Positions 1-5,277 of a stretch of DNA of 5,277 nt are shown one piece after another. Position 1 is the first letter of the stretch. Every line of letters starts with the position of its first letter. The notes under the pieces were generated by a model that searched no databases, was not told the DNA's origin, and worked only from the letters and a program-made list of their open reading frames with translations. The stretch covers positions 1-5,277 of the forward strand of contig JAUWEX010000111.1 in NCBI GenBank assembly GCA_030607235.1, given 5' to 3'. This stretch comes from Planctomycetota bacterium. Lineage in GTDB: Bacteria; Planctomycetota; B129-G9. Position numbers and translations under genes: made by a program.

Positions 1-119
1 GAATCGCCGCAATAATCCGCGATATCCTGAACTTCGGGCCGCTGGTAATTATGGGCGAGTATGACGGCGTCGCGCTCGTTGCGCAATTTCTGAATTTTCT
101 CGACAACGGACTGCTTCAA
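1..119 (-). CDS. nadA: Quinolinate synthase NadA, N-terminal fragment (runs off the left edge)
   Basis: NadA is a cytoplasmic [4Fe-4S] enzyme that condenses iminoaspartate with dihydroxyacetone phosphate to give quinolinate, the second step of de novo NAD synthesis. Only the first 39 codons and part of the 40th are present. The reading is [10 protein letters not shown] followed by [20 protein letters not shown] and QDIADYCGD. The [16 protein letters not shown] block near residues 20-35 is the hallmark N-terminus of the family and contains the His-Asn-Tyr of the substrate pocket. The iron-sulfur cysteines would lie beyond the edge. The start chosen is TTG at 119-117, because GGAG lies 8 nt upstream and the resulting N-terminus has the usual NadA length. 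An in-frame GTG at 137-135 is possible but has no Shine-Dalgarno site, and an in-frame TGA lies further upstream. The gene has its own promoter, so it probably does not depend on readthrough from the acidic-protein gene. The family call is secure; the exact start is less so. Confidence 0.93.
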   Translation of the reverse strand, partial: MKQSVVEKIQKLRNERDAVILAHNYQRPEVQDIADYCGD

Positions 120-127
120 TGCGATTT

Positions 128-131
128 CTCC
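128..131 (-). promoter_or_regulatory. Ribosome binding site of nadA
   Basis: GGAG on the minus strand sits 8 nt before the TTG codon at 119. It favours TTG over the in-frame GTG at 137, which would overlap this site and has no purine-rich stretch of its own upstream. Confidence 0.65.
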
Positions 132-170
132 GCACACAATATCTAACGCACGAATTCCAGATAATTCCTG

Positions 171-199
171 ATTATATCAGAAAATCCCGCCCAACCCAA
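171..199 (-). promoter_or_regulatory. Sigma-70-type promoter of nadA with extended -10
   Basis: On the minus strand, TTGGGT (199-194) is followed by a 17-bp spacer and a perfect TATAAT (176-171). A TG one base upstream (179-178) makes an extended -10 element. The predicted transcript would begin near 164 and have a leader of about 45 nt before the TTG start. The -35 box is weak (3 of 6 matches), but the -10 is as good as consensus. No operator palindrome for a known NAD repressor is evident around it. Confidence 0.72.
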
Positions 200-276
200 A
201 AAGAAACGCCCTCGCAAAACAAAAAAAGGAGCCGCACTAAAATTTATCAAAATCGAAATGATCTTTAAGGATTGAT

Positions 277-1383
277 TCAGGCCAGCAGCCACATGACGAG
301 GACCATCAGGGCGATTCCCGCCGAGACGAAGCCAAACGTCAGCCAGTACATTTTGTAATCCTCTTTTTCATCGAGCAATTTCTCGAAACGCTCGGCCTGC
401 GCCGCAACCGGTCTCGAAGCCCTGCGGGCAAATGCAAACACAGGCGCCGCCGCACCCGCCACGCGCCGCACAAGAGGCCAACCGGAGATTTTCTCGACAA
501 CCCCGGCAAGAAAAGAGCGCTTTGCTTCCGCATCGGCAAATTCGTCCGAATCTCCTGCGAAATCGGCGGCCTGCGCATCATCCTCAAGCCCCTCCGTCGC
601 GGTCTCGGACTCATCCAGAATATCGAACAGTTTGCCCTTGAGCGAGTCTTCTTCACCTTCCGGCTCGGCCGTTTCAAGCGCGTCATCCTGTACAACGGTT
701 TCTTCAATAATAACCGCCGGTTCCGATTCTTCCGCCACATTCGCGGCCTGCGCCTGTTCCGGCGCGGTTTGTTCCTCGGCGTCGACCGGCTCGGCCAAAG
801 GTTCCGAAGAATCCTGCTCGTCCTCGGCTGCCGCTGCGACGCTCGGAATATCACGTACCCCGTCGCGGTCCTGCGGGAACTTCCGCGCCGCTATCTCCCC
901 GCGCAAGGCATCGGCCTCTTGCATCAAGGTCGCAAGGTCCTGTTCCTCCTCGCTCATTTCGGCCAGGGTCTTATCGACGGGCGATTCTTCTTCGGACGTC
1001 TCCTTGCTCTCCGCAATTTCTTCAAGGCCCGACTCCGCTTCGTCGAGCAGTCGGGCGACCTCGTCCAGACTCTCCGCGAGAGCGACCTCGTCAACCGCGT
1101 CGTCTTGGGAAATTTCGCCCGGCACCGCTTTCGCGTCCTCTATCTGCTCCTGAAGCGTGTGATAGCATTTTTCGTTCGAGAGGCTTTGTTCGGGAACGGC
1201 CTCAGGGGGAGGAGTCGGAGGCAAATCTTCCTCTACGGAATCGACATGATGTGGGGGTGTCGTTGCGCGATCCGAATCGTCGACGACCTGGCCGCCCGCT
1301 TCTTCGGCGGCTATCTCATCGAGCACGCTCCGGCTGTCTTCGGCGTCAGAGTCCAGCGGAGTATTTATAGGCTTATCAGACAT
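277..1383 (-). CDS. Acidic, tail-anchored single-pass membrane protein of unknown function
   Basis: I do not recognise the family. The protein has 368 residues. Residues 1-285 are extremely rich in Glu, Asp and Ala. They include a proline-rich patch (53-64, with PPTPPP) and helical, coiled-coil-like stretches at about 97-125 and 137-167. Residues 288-335 switch to basic and amphipathic sequence (KRSFLAGVVEKISGWPLVRR, then FARRASRPVAAQAERF). A short charged helix follows at 331-343, then one hydrophobic segment at about 346-367 ending MWLLA at the C-terminus. With no signal peptide, the expected topology is a cytoplasmic acidic domain held by a C-terminal anchor (inference). The only cysteine is Cys73. 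The ATG at 1383 has no clear Shine-Dalgarno site, and I see no convincing promoter between it and the hairpin at 1472-1503. It may depend on readthrough from hppA or on a weak promoter. It is accepted as real because it is long, its membrane anchor is coherent, and the acidic-to-basic-to-hydrophobic order is organised. It could be a scaffold or an envelope-associated adaptor, but no function can be assigned. Confidence 0.82.
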   Translation of the reverse strand: MSDKPINTPLDSDAEDSRSVLDEIAAEEAGGQVVDDSDRATTPPHHVDSVEEDLPPTPPPEAVPEQSLSNEKCYHTLQEQIEDAKAVPGEISQDDAVDEVALAESLDEVARLLDEAESGLEEIAESKETSEEESPVDKTLAEMSEEEQDLATLMQEADALRGEIAARKFPQDRDGVRDIPSVAAAAEDEQDSSEPLAEPVDAEEQTAPEQAQAANVAEESEPAVIIEETVVQDDALETAEPEGEEDSLKGKLFDILDESETATEGLEDDAQAADFAGDSDEFADAEAKRSFLAGVVEKISGWPLVRRVAGAAAPVFAFARRASRPVAAQAERFEKLLDEKEDYKMYWLTFGFVSAGIALMVLVMWLLA

Positions 1384-1471
1384 GTAACAGAATCACAACC
1401 ATCCCGAATTAAAGCGAATCCATACCCTTTCATCGACCGGATTAGAAGCGCGATTTAAATTTTTCCATAAG

Positions 1472-1503
1472 AAAACGGAGAACACCGAAGCGTCCTCCGT
1501 TTT
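1472..1503 (-). terminator. Stem-loop terminator downstream of hppA (UUCG tetraloop)
   Basis: On the minus strand the arm ACGGAGGACGC pairs with GTGTTCTCCGT around a C(TTCG)G tetraloop at 1490-1485. This gives 11 pairs including two G-T wobbles, extended by three A-T pairs. It lies 13 nt after the hppA stop codon. The downstream U tract is TTTTCTT on the minus strand. On the plus strand the same hairpin is followed by eight consecutive T residues, so it could terminate transcription in both directions. No plus-strand gene is seen here, so its main role is probably to end the hppA transcript. The interrupted U tract may allow some readthrough into the acidic-protein gene. Confidence 0.8.
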
Positions 1504-1516
1504 TTTTGCCTGGTGC

Positions 1517-3901
1517 TTACTTGCCGAACGAAATTCCGAGGAATCCCATGATTTGCGGCGCCCACTTGACCACCGTCGGCGCGAACACGATCGCCACCAT
1601 GCTCATCAGTTTGATGAGGATGTTCAGCGACGGGCCGGAGGTGTCCTTGAAGGGATCGCCGACCGTGTCGCACACTACCGCCGCCTTGTGGTTGTCCGAA
1701 CCCTTGCCGCCGTGCGCTCCGGCCTCGATGTACTTCTTGGCGTTGTCCCACGCGCCGCCGGAGTTGGCCATGAACAGCGCGAGCGTAAAGGCCGTTACGA
1801 GCGTTCCGAGCAAAAGGCCCATCACACCCGCAACGCCCAGAACCAGGCCCAACGCAACCGGTACGATAACCGCCAAAAGCGAGGGGAACATCATCTCTCT
1901 CTGCGCGCCCCTGGTGCTGATGCTGACGCAGCGGGCGTAATCGGGTTTGCCGGTGCCGTCCATGATGCCGGGGATGCTCTTGAACTGCCTGCGGACCTCC
2001 TCGACCATCTTGCCGGCTGCGCGGCCAACCGCCTGCATCGTAAGCGCGCAGAACAGGAAGGCCATCATCGCGCCGATGAAAGCACCGAGGATGAATTTGG
2101 GGTTCATTATATTGATGCTGAAGATGTCGACGAAATCGGCAAGTTGAATGTTCTGGGGCGCGGTCGCTGTGAGCGTGGCGCTCACCGCGCCGTCCGCAAC
2201 GTCCGCGGCGCCTTTTTTCAGCAGAATCATAGCACTGCGGATTTCTTCGAGATAGGCCGCGATCAGCGCGAGCGCGGTAAGCGCCGCCGAGCCTATCGCG
2301 AATCCCTTGCCGGTAGCGGCGGTGGTGTTGCCGAGGCTGTCGAGTGCATCGGTGCGCTTCCTGATTTCCTCGCCCAGGCCGCTCATCACGGCGTTGCCGC
2401 CGGCGTTGTCGGCGATCGGGCCGTATGCGTCGGTCGCCAGCGTGATGCCCAGCGTCGAGAGCATACCCACGGCCGCAATGCCGATACCGTAGAGGCCGAC
2501 GGTAAGGTTGCCGGCGGTGAATCCGCCCGGAAGGGCGAAGGCCAGCATCGTAGCGAATACGAGTATTATCACCGGTATCGCCGTAGACATCATTCCGATC
2601 GAAATACCGGAAATAATCGTGGTCGCCGGACCGGTCTCCGTTTGTGCCGCAATGGCTCTGGTGGGCTTGTAATCGGCGGAGGTGTAGTACTCGGTCGTCT
2701 TGCCGATAAGGACACCGGCAATCATCCCGGCGACGATACTTCCCCAGATTCCGAATCCGATGGAGTTCCATCCGAGCAGTAAACAGGACGCGGGAAGCGA
2801 GACAACGAATATCAAAGCACAGGCCGCGTTTACGCCCCTGCCGAGAGCGCCCAGAAGTTGTTTCTGGCTGGCGCCTTCTTTGGTCTTGACGAGATAGATG
2901 CCCAAAATCGAAGCGCCGATTCCCAGCGCCGCAATGATCATCGGCAGCAGGATCGAACGGAATACCATGTTGGACGCCGCCTGAGATGTTCCCATGAACG
3001 CCGCCGCGCCGAGCGCGCAGGTCGCCAGAATCGAGCCGCAGTAGGATTCGTAAAGGTCGGCGCCCATTCCCGCCACGTCGCCCACGTTATCGCCAACGTT
3101 GTCGGCGATGGTCGCGGGGTTGCGGGGGTCGTCTTCGGGGATTCCGGCCTCGACCTTGCCTACGAGGTCCGCGCCGACATCGGCGGCCTTGGTAAAGATA
3201 CCGCCGCCAACGCGCGCGAAGAGCGCCTGAAGGCTCGCGCCGATACCGAACGAAAGCATCGTGATCGTGATATCCTTCATGCTGTTGACCTTGAGTGCGT
3301 CGCCCAGACCGACCCAGCGGGCGAAGTTGCACAAGCCGAACCACGCCGCAATATCGAGCAGGCCGAAACCGACGACGACAAGTCCCATGACCGCGCCGCT
3401 GCGGAAGGCGACCGTCAGCCCCCTGTCAAGGCTTTCGCGACAGCCCTGCGTGGTGCGGTTGCTGGCCATTGTCGCGGTCTTCATGCCGAGGAATCCGCAC
3501 AGGCCGGAGAAAAACCCTCCCGTCAGAAACGCCACCGGCACAAGCGGAGGCAGGGTTCCCATCCCCCATGCAAGAACGCCGAACACAACGAACATGACGG
3601 CAAAAACGATGGCGACCACCTTGTACTGACGTTTCAGATAGGCGAGCGCGCCTTCGGTTACGTATCCGGCGATCTCTTTCATCCTGTCGGTGCCGCCGTC
3701 CTGCACCTTTACATATCTAAAAAACTGCCAGGCAAAATACAGCGCCGCGCCGGCACCCACGGGCGCCAATATCCAAATCAGCCATAAATACCAGGCCGGT
3801 TCCTTCACACTTGGACCCCCAGCCGCGAAGGCGCTACCGCTCAATGCAAGAAAAGCAAACAGGGCAATGGAGCCTACCTTCAACGTCTTATTGATAGACA
3901 T
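1517..3901 (-). CDS. hppA: Ion-translocating membrane pyrophosphatase, potassium-dependent type
   Basis: This is an integral inner-membrane pump that hydrolyses cytoplasmic pyrophosphate to phosphate and exports H+ or Na+. The product is 794 residues from the chosen ATG, full length for the family. Catalytic loops are intact. The D-x7-K-x-E motif is Asp241, Lys249, Glu251, followed by PEDDPRNP (Asp257, Asp258) and [11 protein letters not shown] (Asp267, Asp271, Asp275). The second acidic loop is [14 protein letters not shown] from 491. The third runs from [12 protein letters not shown] (Asp719, Lys723) to [13 protein letters not shown] (Asp745 to Asp753). [11 protein letters not shown] has Ala528 and Gly531 where K+-independent enzymes have Lys and Thr, so K+ dependence is predicted. 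Residues 1-26 look like a signal peptide (KTLK, hydrophobic core, cleavage after SAFA), followed by the first helix at about 35-61 and many further membrane segments up to 792. Met at 3901 is preferred over the ATG at 3919 because GGAGGA precedes it. The gene has its own promoter and a downstream hairpin, so it is probably monocistronic. Family certain; transported ion undecided. Confidence 0.98.
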   Translation of the reverse strand: MSINKTLKVGSIALFAFLALSGSAFAAGGPSVKEPAWYLWLIWILAPVGAGAALYFAWQFFRYVKVQDGGTDRMKEIAGYVTEGALAYLKRQYKVVAIVFAVMFVVFGVLAWGMGTLPPLVPVAFLTGGFFSGLCGFLGMKTATMASNRTTQGCRESLDRGLTVAFRSGAVMGLVVVGFGLLDIAAWFGLCNFARWVGLGDALKVNSMKDITITMLSFGIGASLQALFARVGGGIFTKAADVGADLVGKVEAGIPEDDPRNPATIADNVGDNVGDVAGMGADLYESYCGSILATCALGAAAFMGTSQAASNMVFRSILLPMIIAALGIGASILGIYLVKTKEGASQKQLLGALGRGVNAACALIFVVSLPASCLLLGWNSIGFGIWGSIVAGMIAGVLIGKTTEYYTSADYKPTRAIAAQTETGPATTIISGISIGMMSTAIPVIILVFATMLAFALPGGFTAGNLTVGLYGIGIAAVGMLSTLGITLATDAYGPIADNAGGNAVMSGLGEEIRKRTDALDSLGNTTAATGKGFAIGSAALTALALIAAYLEEIRSAMILLKKGAADVADGAVSATLTATAPQNIQLADFVDIFSINIMNPKFILGAFIGAMMAFLFCALTMQAVGRAAGKMVEEVRRQFKSIPGIMDGTGKPDYARCVSISTRGAQREMMFPSLLAVIVPVALGLVLGVAGVMGLLLGTLVTAFTLALFMANSGGAWDNAKKYIEAGAHGGKGSDNHKAAVVCDTVGDPFKDTSGPSLNILIKLMSMVAIVFAPTVVKWAPQIMGFLGISFGK

Positions 3902-3905
3902 AGTC

Positions 3906-3911
3906 TCCTCC
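3906..3911 (-). promoter_or_regulatory. Strong ribosome binding site deciding the hppA start
   Basis: GGAGGA on the minus strand ends 4 nt before the ATG at 3901. It lies inside what would be the reading frame from the alternative ATG at 3919, whose upstream sequence (around CTCTTC) has no Shine-Dalgarno match. The downstream start also places a lysine directly before the hydrophobic core of the signal peptide, as expected for an exported N-terminus. Confidence 0.88.
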
Positions 3912-3932
3912 GATAACATGAAGAGTTACGAT

Positions 3933-3950
3933 GGTTTCCCGGGGAAAACC
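3933..3950 (-). promoter_or_regulatory. Hairpin in the hppA 5' leader
   Basis: On the minus strand GGTTTTCC and GGGAAACC form 7 or 8 pairs with a very short loop (one T-G pair). The element lies about 20-37 nt after the predicted transcription start and about 32 nt before the start codon, leaving the Shine-Dalgarno site free. No T tract follows, so it is not a terminator. It may stabilise the transcript or be a regulator site. It resembles no riboswitch that I can recognise. Confidence 0.4.
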
Positions 3951-3976
3951 GCACGGTAATCACGAAGTGGGGCGGT

Positions 3977-4005
3977 GTTATATCAAATAATATCGCCTTT
4001 GTCAT
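3977..4005 (-). promoter_or_regulatory. Sigma-70-type promoter of hppA with extended -10
   Basis: On the minus strand, ATGACA (4005-4000, five of six matches to TTGACA) is separated by exactly 17 bp from TATAAC (3982-3977). A TG one base upstream of the -10 (3985-3984) completes an extended element. The predicted start near 3970 gives a leader of about 70 nt. The promoter lies wholly in the spacer downstream of the TPR-like protein gene, so hppA can be transcribed on its own, and constitutively as far as the sequence shows. Confidence 0.8.
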
Positions 4006-4033
4006 CATAAACTTTGAACTGTGAAAAACATTT

Positions 4034-5269
4034 TCAATTTTCAGCGGCGTCTTTGGTTTCGTCAAAGCGCACAAAACGCAAAAGCCTCACGAAAGCCTCC
4101 TCGTATAAAGGAACTATGTAAAACGAATTGCCGTAAATCAGGTTTTTTGTTTCCGGGAAATTCAGCGCATCGATCTGCTCTTCGGTATATATCTTTTTCA
4201 ACGCCTCGCCCGGTTTTTGCGCGGAGAGGGCTTTTTCGTACATATCGAGAATCTCGTCGGTACTGCGCAGGATTTCTTCGACGGCGGCCTTGCGCTTGGC
4301 GAGCGGCTTGATGCCCGTCCGGAAACGCCGCTTCCTGCCCTGAACGATCTCGCAGGATTCGTTGCGCCACCGGTCAAGTTGTTCCCGCTCGGACTCGGAA
4401 AGCGGGGCCAGCACCTCGTCGTCCAAAATCGCGCGCAGATCATCCTGTCGCTTTTTCAACAGATCAAGCGCCGCCCCTCGCTCCTTCTCGTTCGTGCCAG
4501 CCGAAATCATCGCCTCTGTAGCCTCGAGAACATCCAGCCGCGCCTCGCGCAAACCAACCTCCCGCTCGAACATCAATACGTCGCAGCAATCCATCCGAAA
4601 ACGTTGGATGTTGATGTAGTCCTTGCGGTCACGGGCCTCCGAGCGGGATAAAATCTCGTTTACATAATAAAGAGCCTCCCGGACAGGGCTGCGAAATCGG
4701 CGATCCTTGAAAACGAGATAGTCCGGATCGGGATCGTCGCACAGGCACCTGCGGAAATCCCTGCTGCAAGTAATAATCTGGTACGAAAACTTGTGAAAAA
4801 AGTTCGTCGCGAGTTCGTAGCGCAACTCTATGCTGTCGGGGGAAAATTCGATCCCTTTACGATACAAAGCCAGTCCCCGTCTGGTCCATTTGTACTGCAT
4901 CGCCGGCGTATTGTAATCGTTGGCGATGTTGTAAATCATGTTGTTGGCGTTGAAGGTCAGGATGGCCTCGTCGCGCGGCTGAAGGCGCGCGAGCATCTCG
5001 TAGGTCGCCTGCAGGCCGTAATAATCTTTGCGTCGCTCCAGGATTTTGGTGCGCATCCAGAGGTAATCGATAATCACCGCGCGAAAACCACCGGCCATCA
5101 CCGTGCCGAAAAACTCGCCGGGCCGCACCGAACGCAGCAGCGACTCGCTGCCCTCGGCCTGTCGGACGCGCTCTTTCCGAAGTTCGCCCGACGCAATCCA
5201 CCACGGCAGCAGCAACAGCAGCATCGCAACGAAAAGGGGCAAACGCGATTTTTTCAGTTTCGCAATCAT
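4034..5269 (-). CDS. Membrane-anchored or exported TPR-like protein with a GGFRA-DYLW motif, function unknown
   Basis: The product is 411 residues. Residues 1-8 are basic (MIAKLKKS), and 9-27 form one hydrophobic segment that acts as a signal peptide or signal anchor, so the rest should be periplasmic. Residues 55-72 carry GTVMAGGFRAVIIDYLWM, leading into helix pairs of TPR character: about 81-115 (YYGLQATYEMLARLQP, then FNANNMIYNIA) and about 123-162 (YRKGIEFSP, then LRYELATNFFHK). The pattern of a conserved FRA-x-x-x-D-x-LW motif before TPR-like helices that handle 'LQP' and 'N-x-x-YN' turns occurs in uncharacterised exported proteins of many bacteria; this is from memory of the family, not a search. 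Residues 168-177 hold three cysteines (Cys168, Cys175, Cys177), with Cys228 and Cys229 further on. Residues 235-345 are highly charged and probably helical. The C-terminal 355-400 region is mixed hydrophobic and aromatic. The ATG overlaps a TGA from another frame (TGATG), suggesting coupling to an upstream gene outside the window. Only 8 nt lie upstream, so no ribosome binding site can be judged. Confidence 0.88.
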   Translation of the reverse strand: MIAKLKKSRLPLFVAMLLLLLPWWIASGELRKERVRQAEGSESLLRSVRPGEFFGTVMAGGFRAVIIDYLWMRTKILERRKDYYGLQATYEMLARLQPRDEAILTFNANNMIYNIANDYNTPAMQYKWTRRGLALYRKGIEFSPDSIELRYELATNFFHKFSYQIITCSRDFRRCLCDDPDPDYLVFKDRRFRSPVREALYYVNEILSRSEARDRKDYINIQRFRMDCCDVLMFEREVGLREARLDVLEATEAMISAGTNEKERGAALDLLKKRQDDLRAILDDEVLAPLSESEREQLDRWRNESCEIVQGRKRRFRTGIKPLAKRKAAVEEILRSTDEILDMYEKALSAQKPGEALKKIYTEEQIDALNFPETKNLIYGNSFYIVPLYEEAFVRLLRFVRFDETKDAAEN

Positions 5270-5277
5270 CAGCGGCC

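Noticed and set aside
200..276. T-rich minus-strand stretch after the acidic-protein gene as a rho-independent terminator
   Set aside because: Several T runs are present, but no GC-rich stem precedes any of them. The longest pairing found is about four bases.
632..1153. 173-codon Ser/Ala-rich plus-strand open frame
   Set aside because: The poly-Ser composition is what antisense reading of Glu/Asp/Ala-rich codons produces; there is no supporting signal.
769..1458. 229-codon plus-strand open frame opposite the acidic-protein gene
   Set aside because: The Leu/Arg/Phe-rich translation mirrors GAA/GAG/GAC codons read on the opposite strand, and no ribosome binding site or domain is visible. The minus-strand frame has an organised membrane anchor instead.
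1455..2771. 438-codon minus-strand open frame overlapping hppA in another frame
   Set aside because: Its product is dominated by Arg, His, Gly and Gln with no coherent domain, and it overlaps the unmistakable catalytic loops of hppA. It is a shadow caused by the high-GC codon pattern.
1553..2782. 409-codon plus-strand open frame antisense to hppA
   Set aside because: The translation is Arg/His/Asp-rich low-complexity sequence, has no family resemblance, and has no start context or promoter. It is an antisense shadow.
2858..3787. 309-codon plus-strand open frame antisense to hppA
   Set aside because: It has the same Arg/His/Glu-rich composition as the other antisense shadows and overlaps the conserved first catalytic loop.
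3917..3919. Upstream ATG as the hppA start
   Set aside because: It has no Shine-Dalgarno site and would add six residues that include acidic ones before the signal peptide, while the ATG at 3901 has GGAGGA at ideal spacing.
4022..4036. TGAAAA-TGT-TTTTCA type hairpin at the stop codon of the TPR-like protein gene as a terminator
   Set aside because: The stem is only six pairs, almost all A-T, overlaps the stop codon and lacks a following T tract, so it is too weak to call.

Overview
The window comes from a Gram-negative-type bacterium of moderately high GC. All four genes lie on the minus strand, so transcription runs from the right end to the left. None of them is clade-diagnostic. The acidic tail-anchored protein and the exported TPR-like protein with a GGFRA-x-x-x-DYLW motif recall uncultured PVC or other deep-branching lineages (for example Planctomycetes or Phycisphaerae), but that is a weak inference from memory.

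In transcription order: (1) 5269-4034 encodes a 411-residue membrane-anchored or exported TPR-like protein of unknown function. (2) A spacer at 4033-3902 holds a good extended -10 promoter, a leader hairpin and a strong Shine-Dalgarno site. (3) 3901-1517 encodes a complete ion-pumping membrane pyrophosphatase (hppA) of the potassium-dependent type, with a predicted cleavable signal peptide. (4) A spacer at 1516-1384 holds a long hairpin with a UUCG tetraloop, read as the hppA terminator. (5) 1383-277 encodes a 368-residue, strongly acidic protein with a single C-terminal membrane anchor and no recognised family. (6) A spacer at 276-120 holds an extended -10 promoter and a Shine-Dalgarno site for (7) the first 39 codons of quinolinate synthase (nadA), cut by the left edge.

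The genes look like independent housekeeping units rather than one pathway. hppA conserves energy by coupling hydrolysis of biosynthetic pyrophosphate to ion export. NadA starts de novo NAD synthesis. The two proteins of unknown function are both envelope-associated by sequence. hppA and nadA each have their own promoter, with nearly identical TGATATAA -10 elements. No mobile element, CRISPR array, tRNA or rRNA is visible, and no undescribed multi-gene system can be supported here. The best leads are the unusual helix-6 gate region of the pyrophosphatase, the acidic tail-anchored protein and the cysteine-bearing TPR-like protein.
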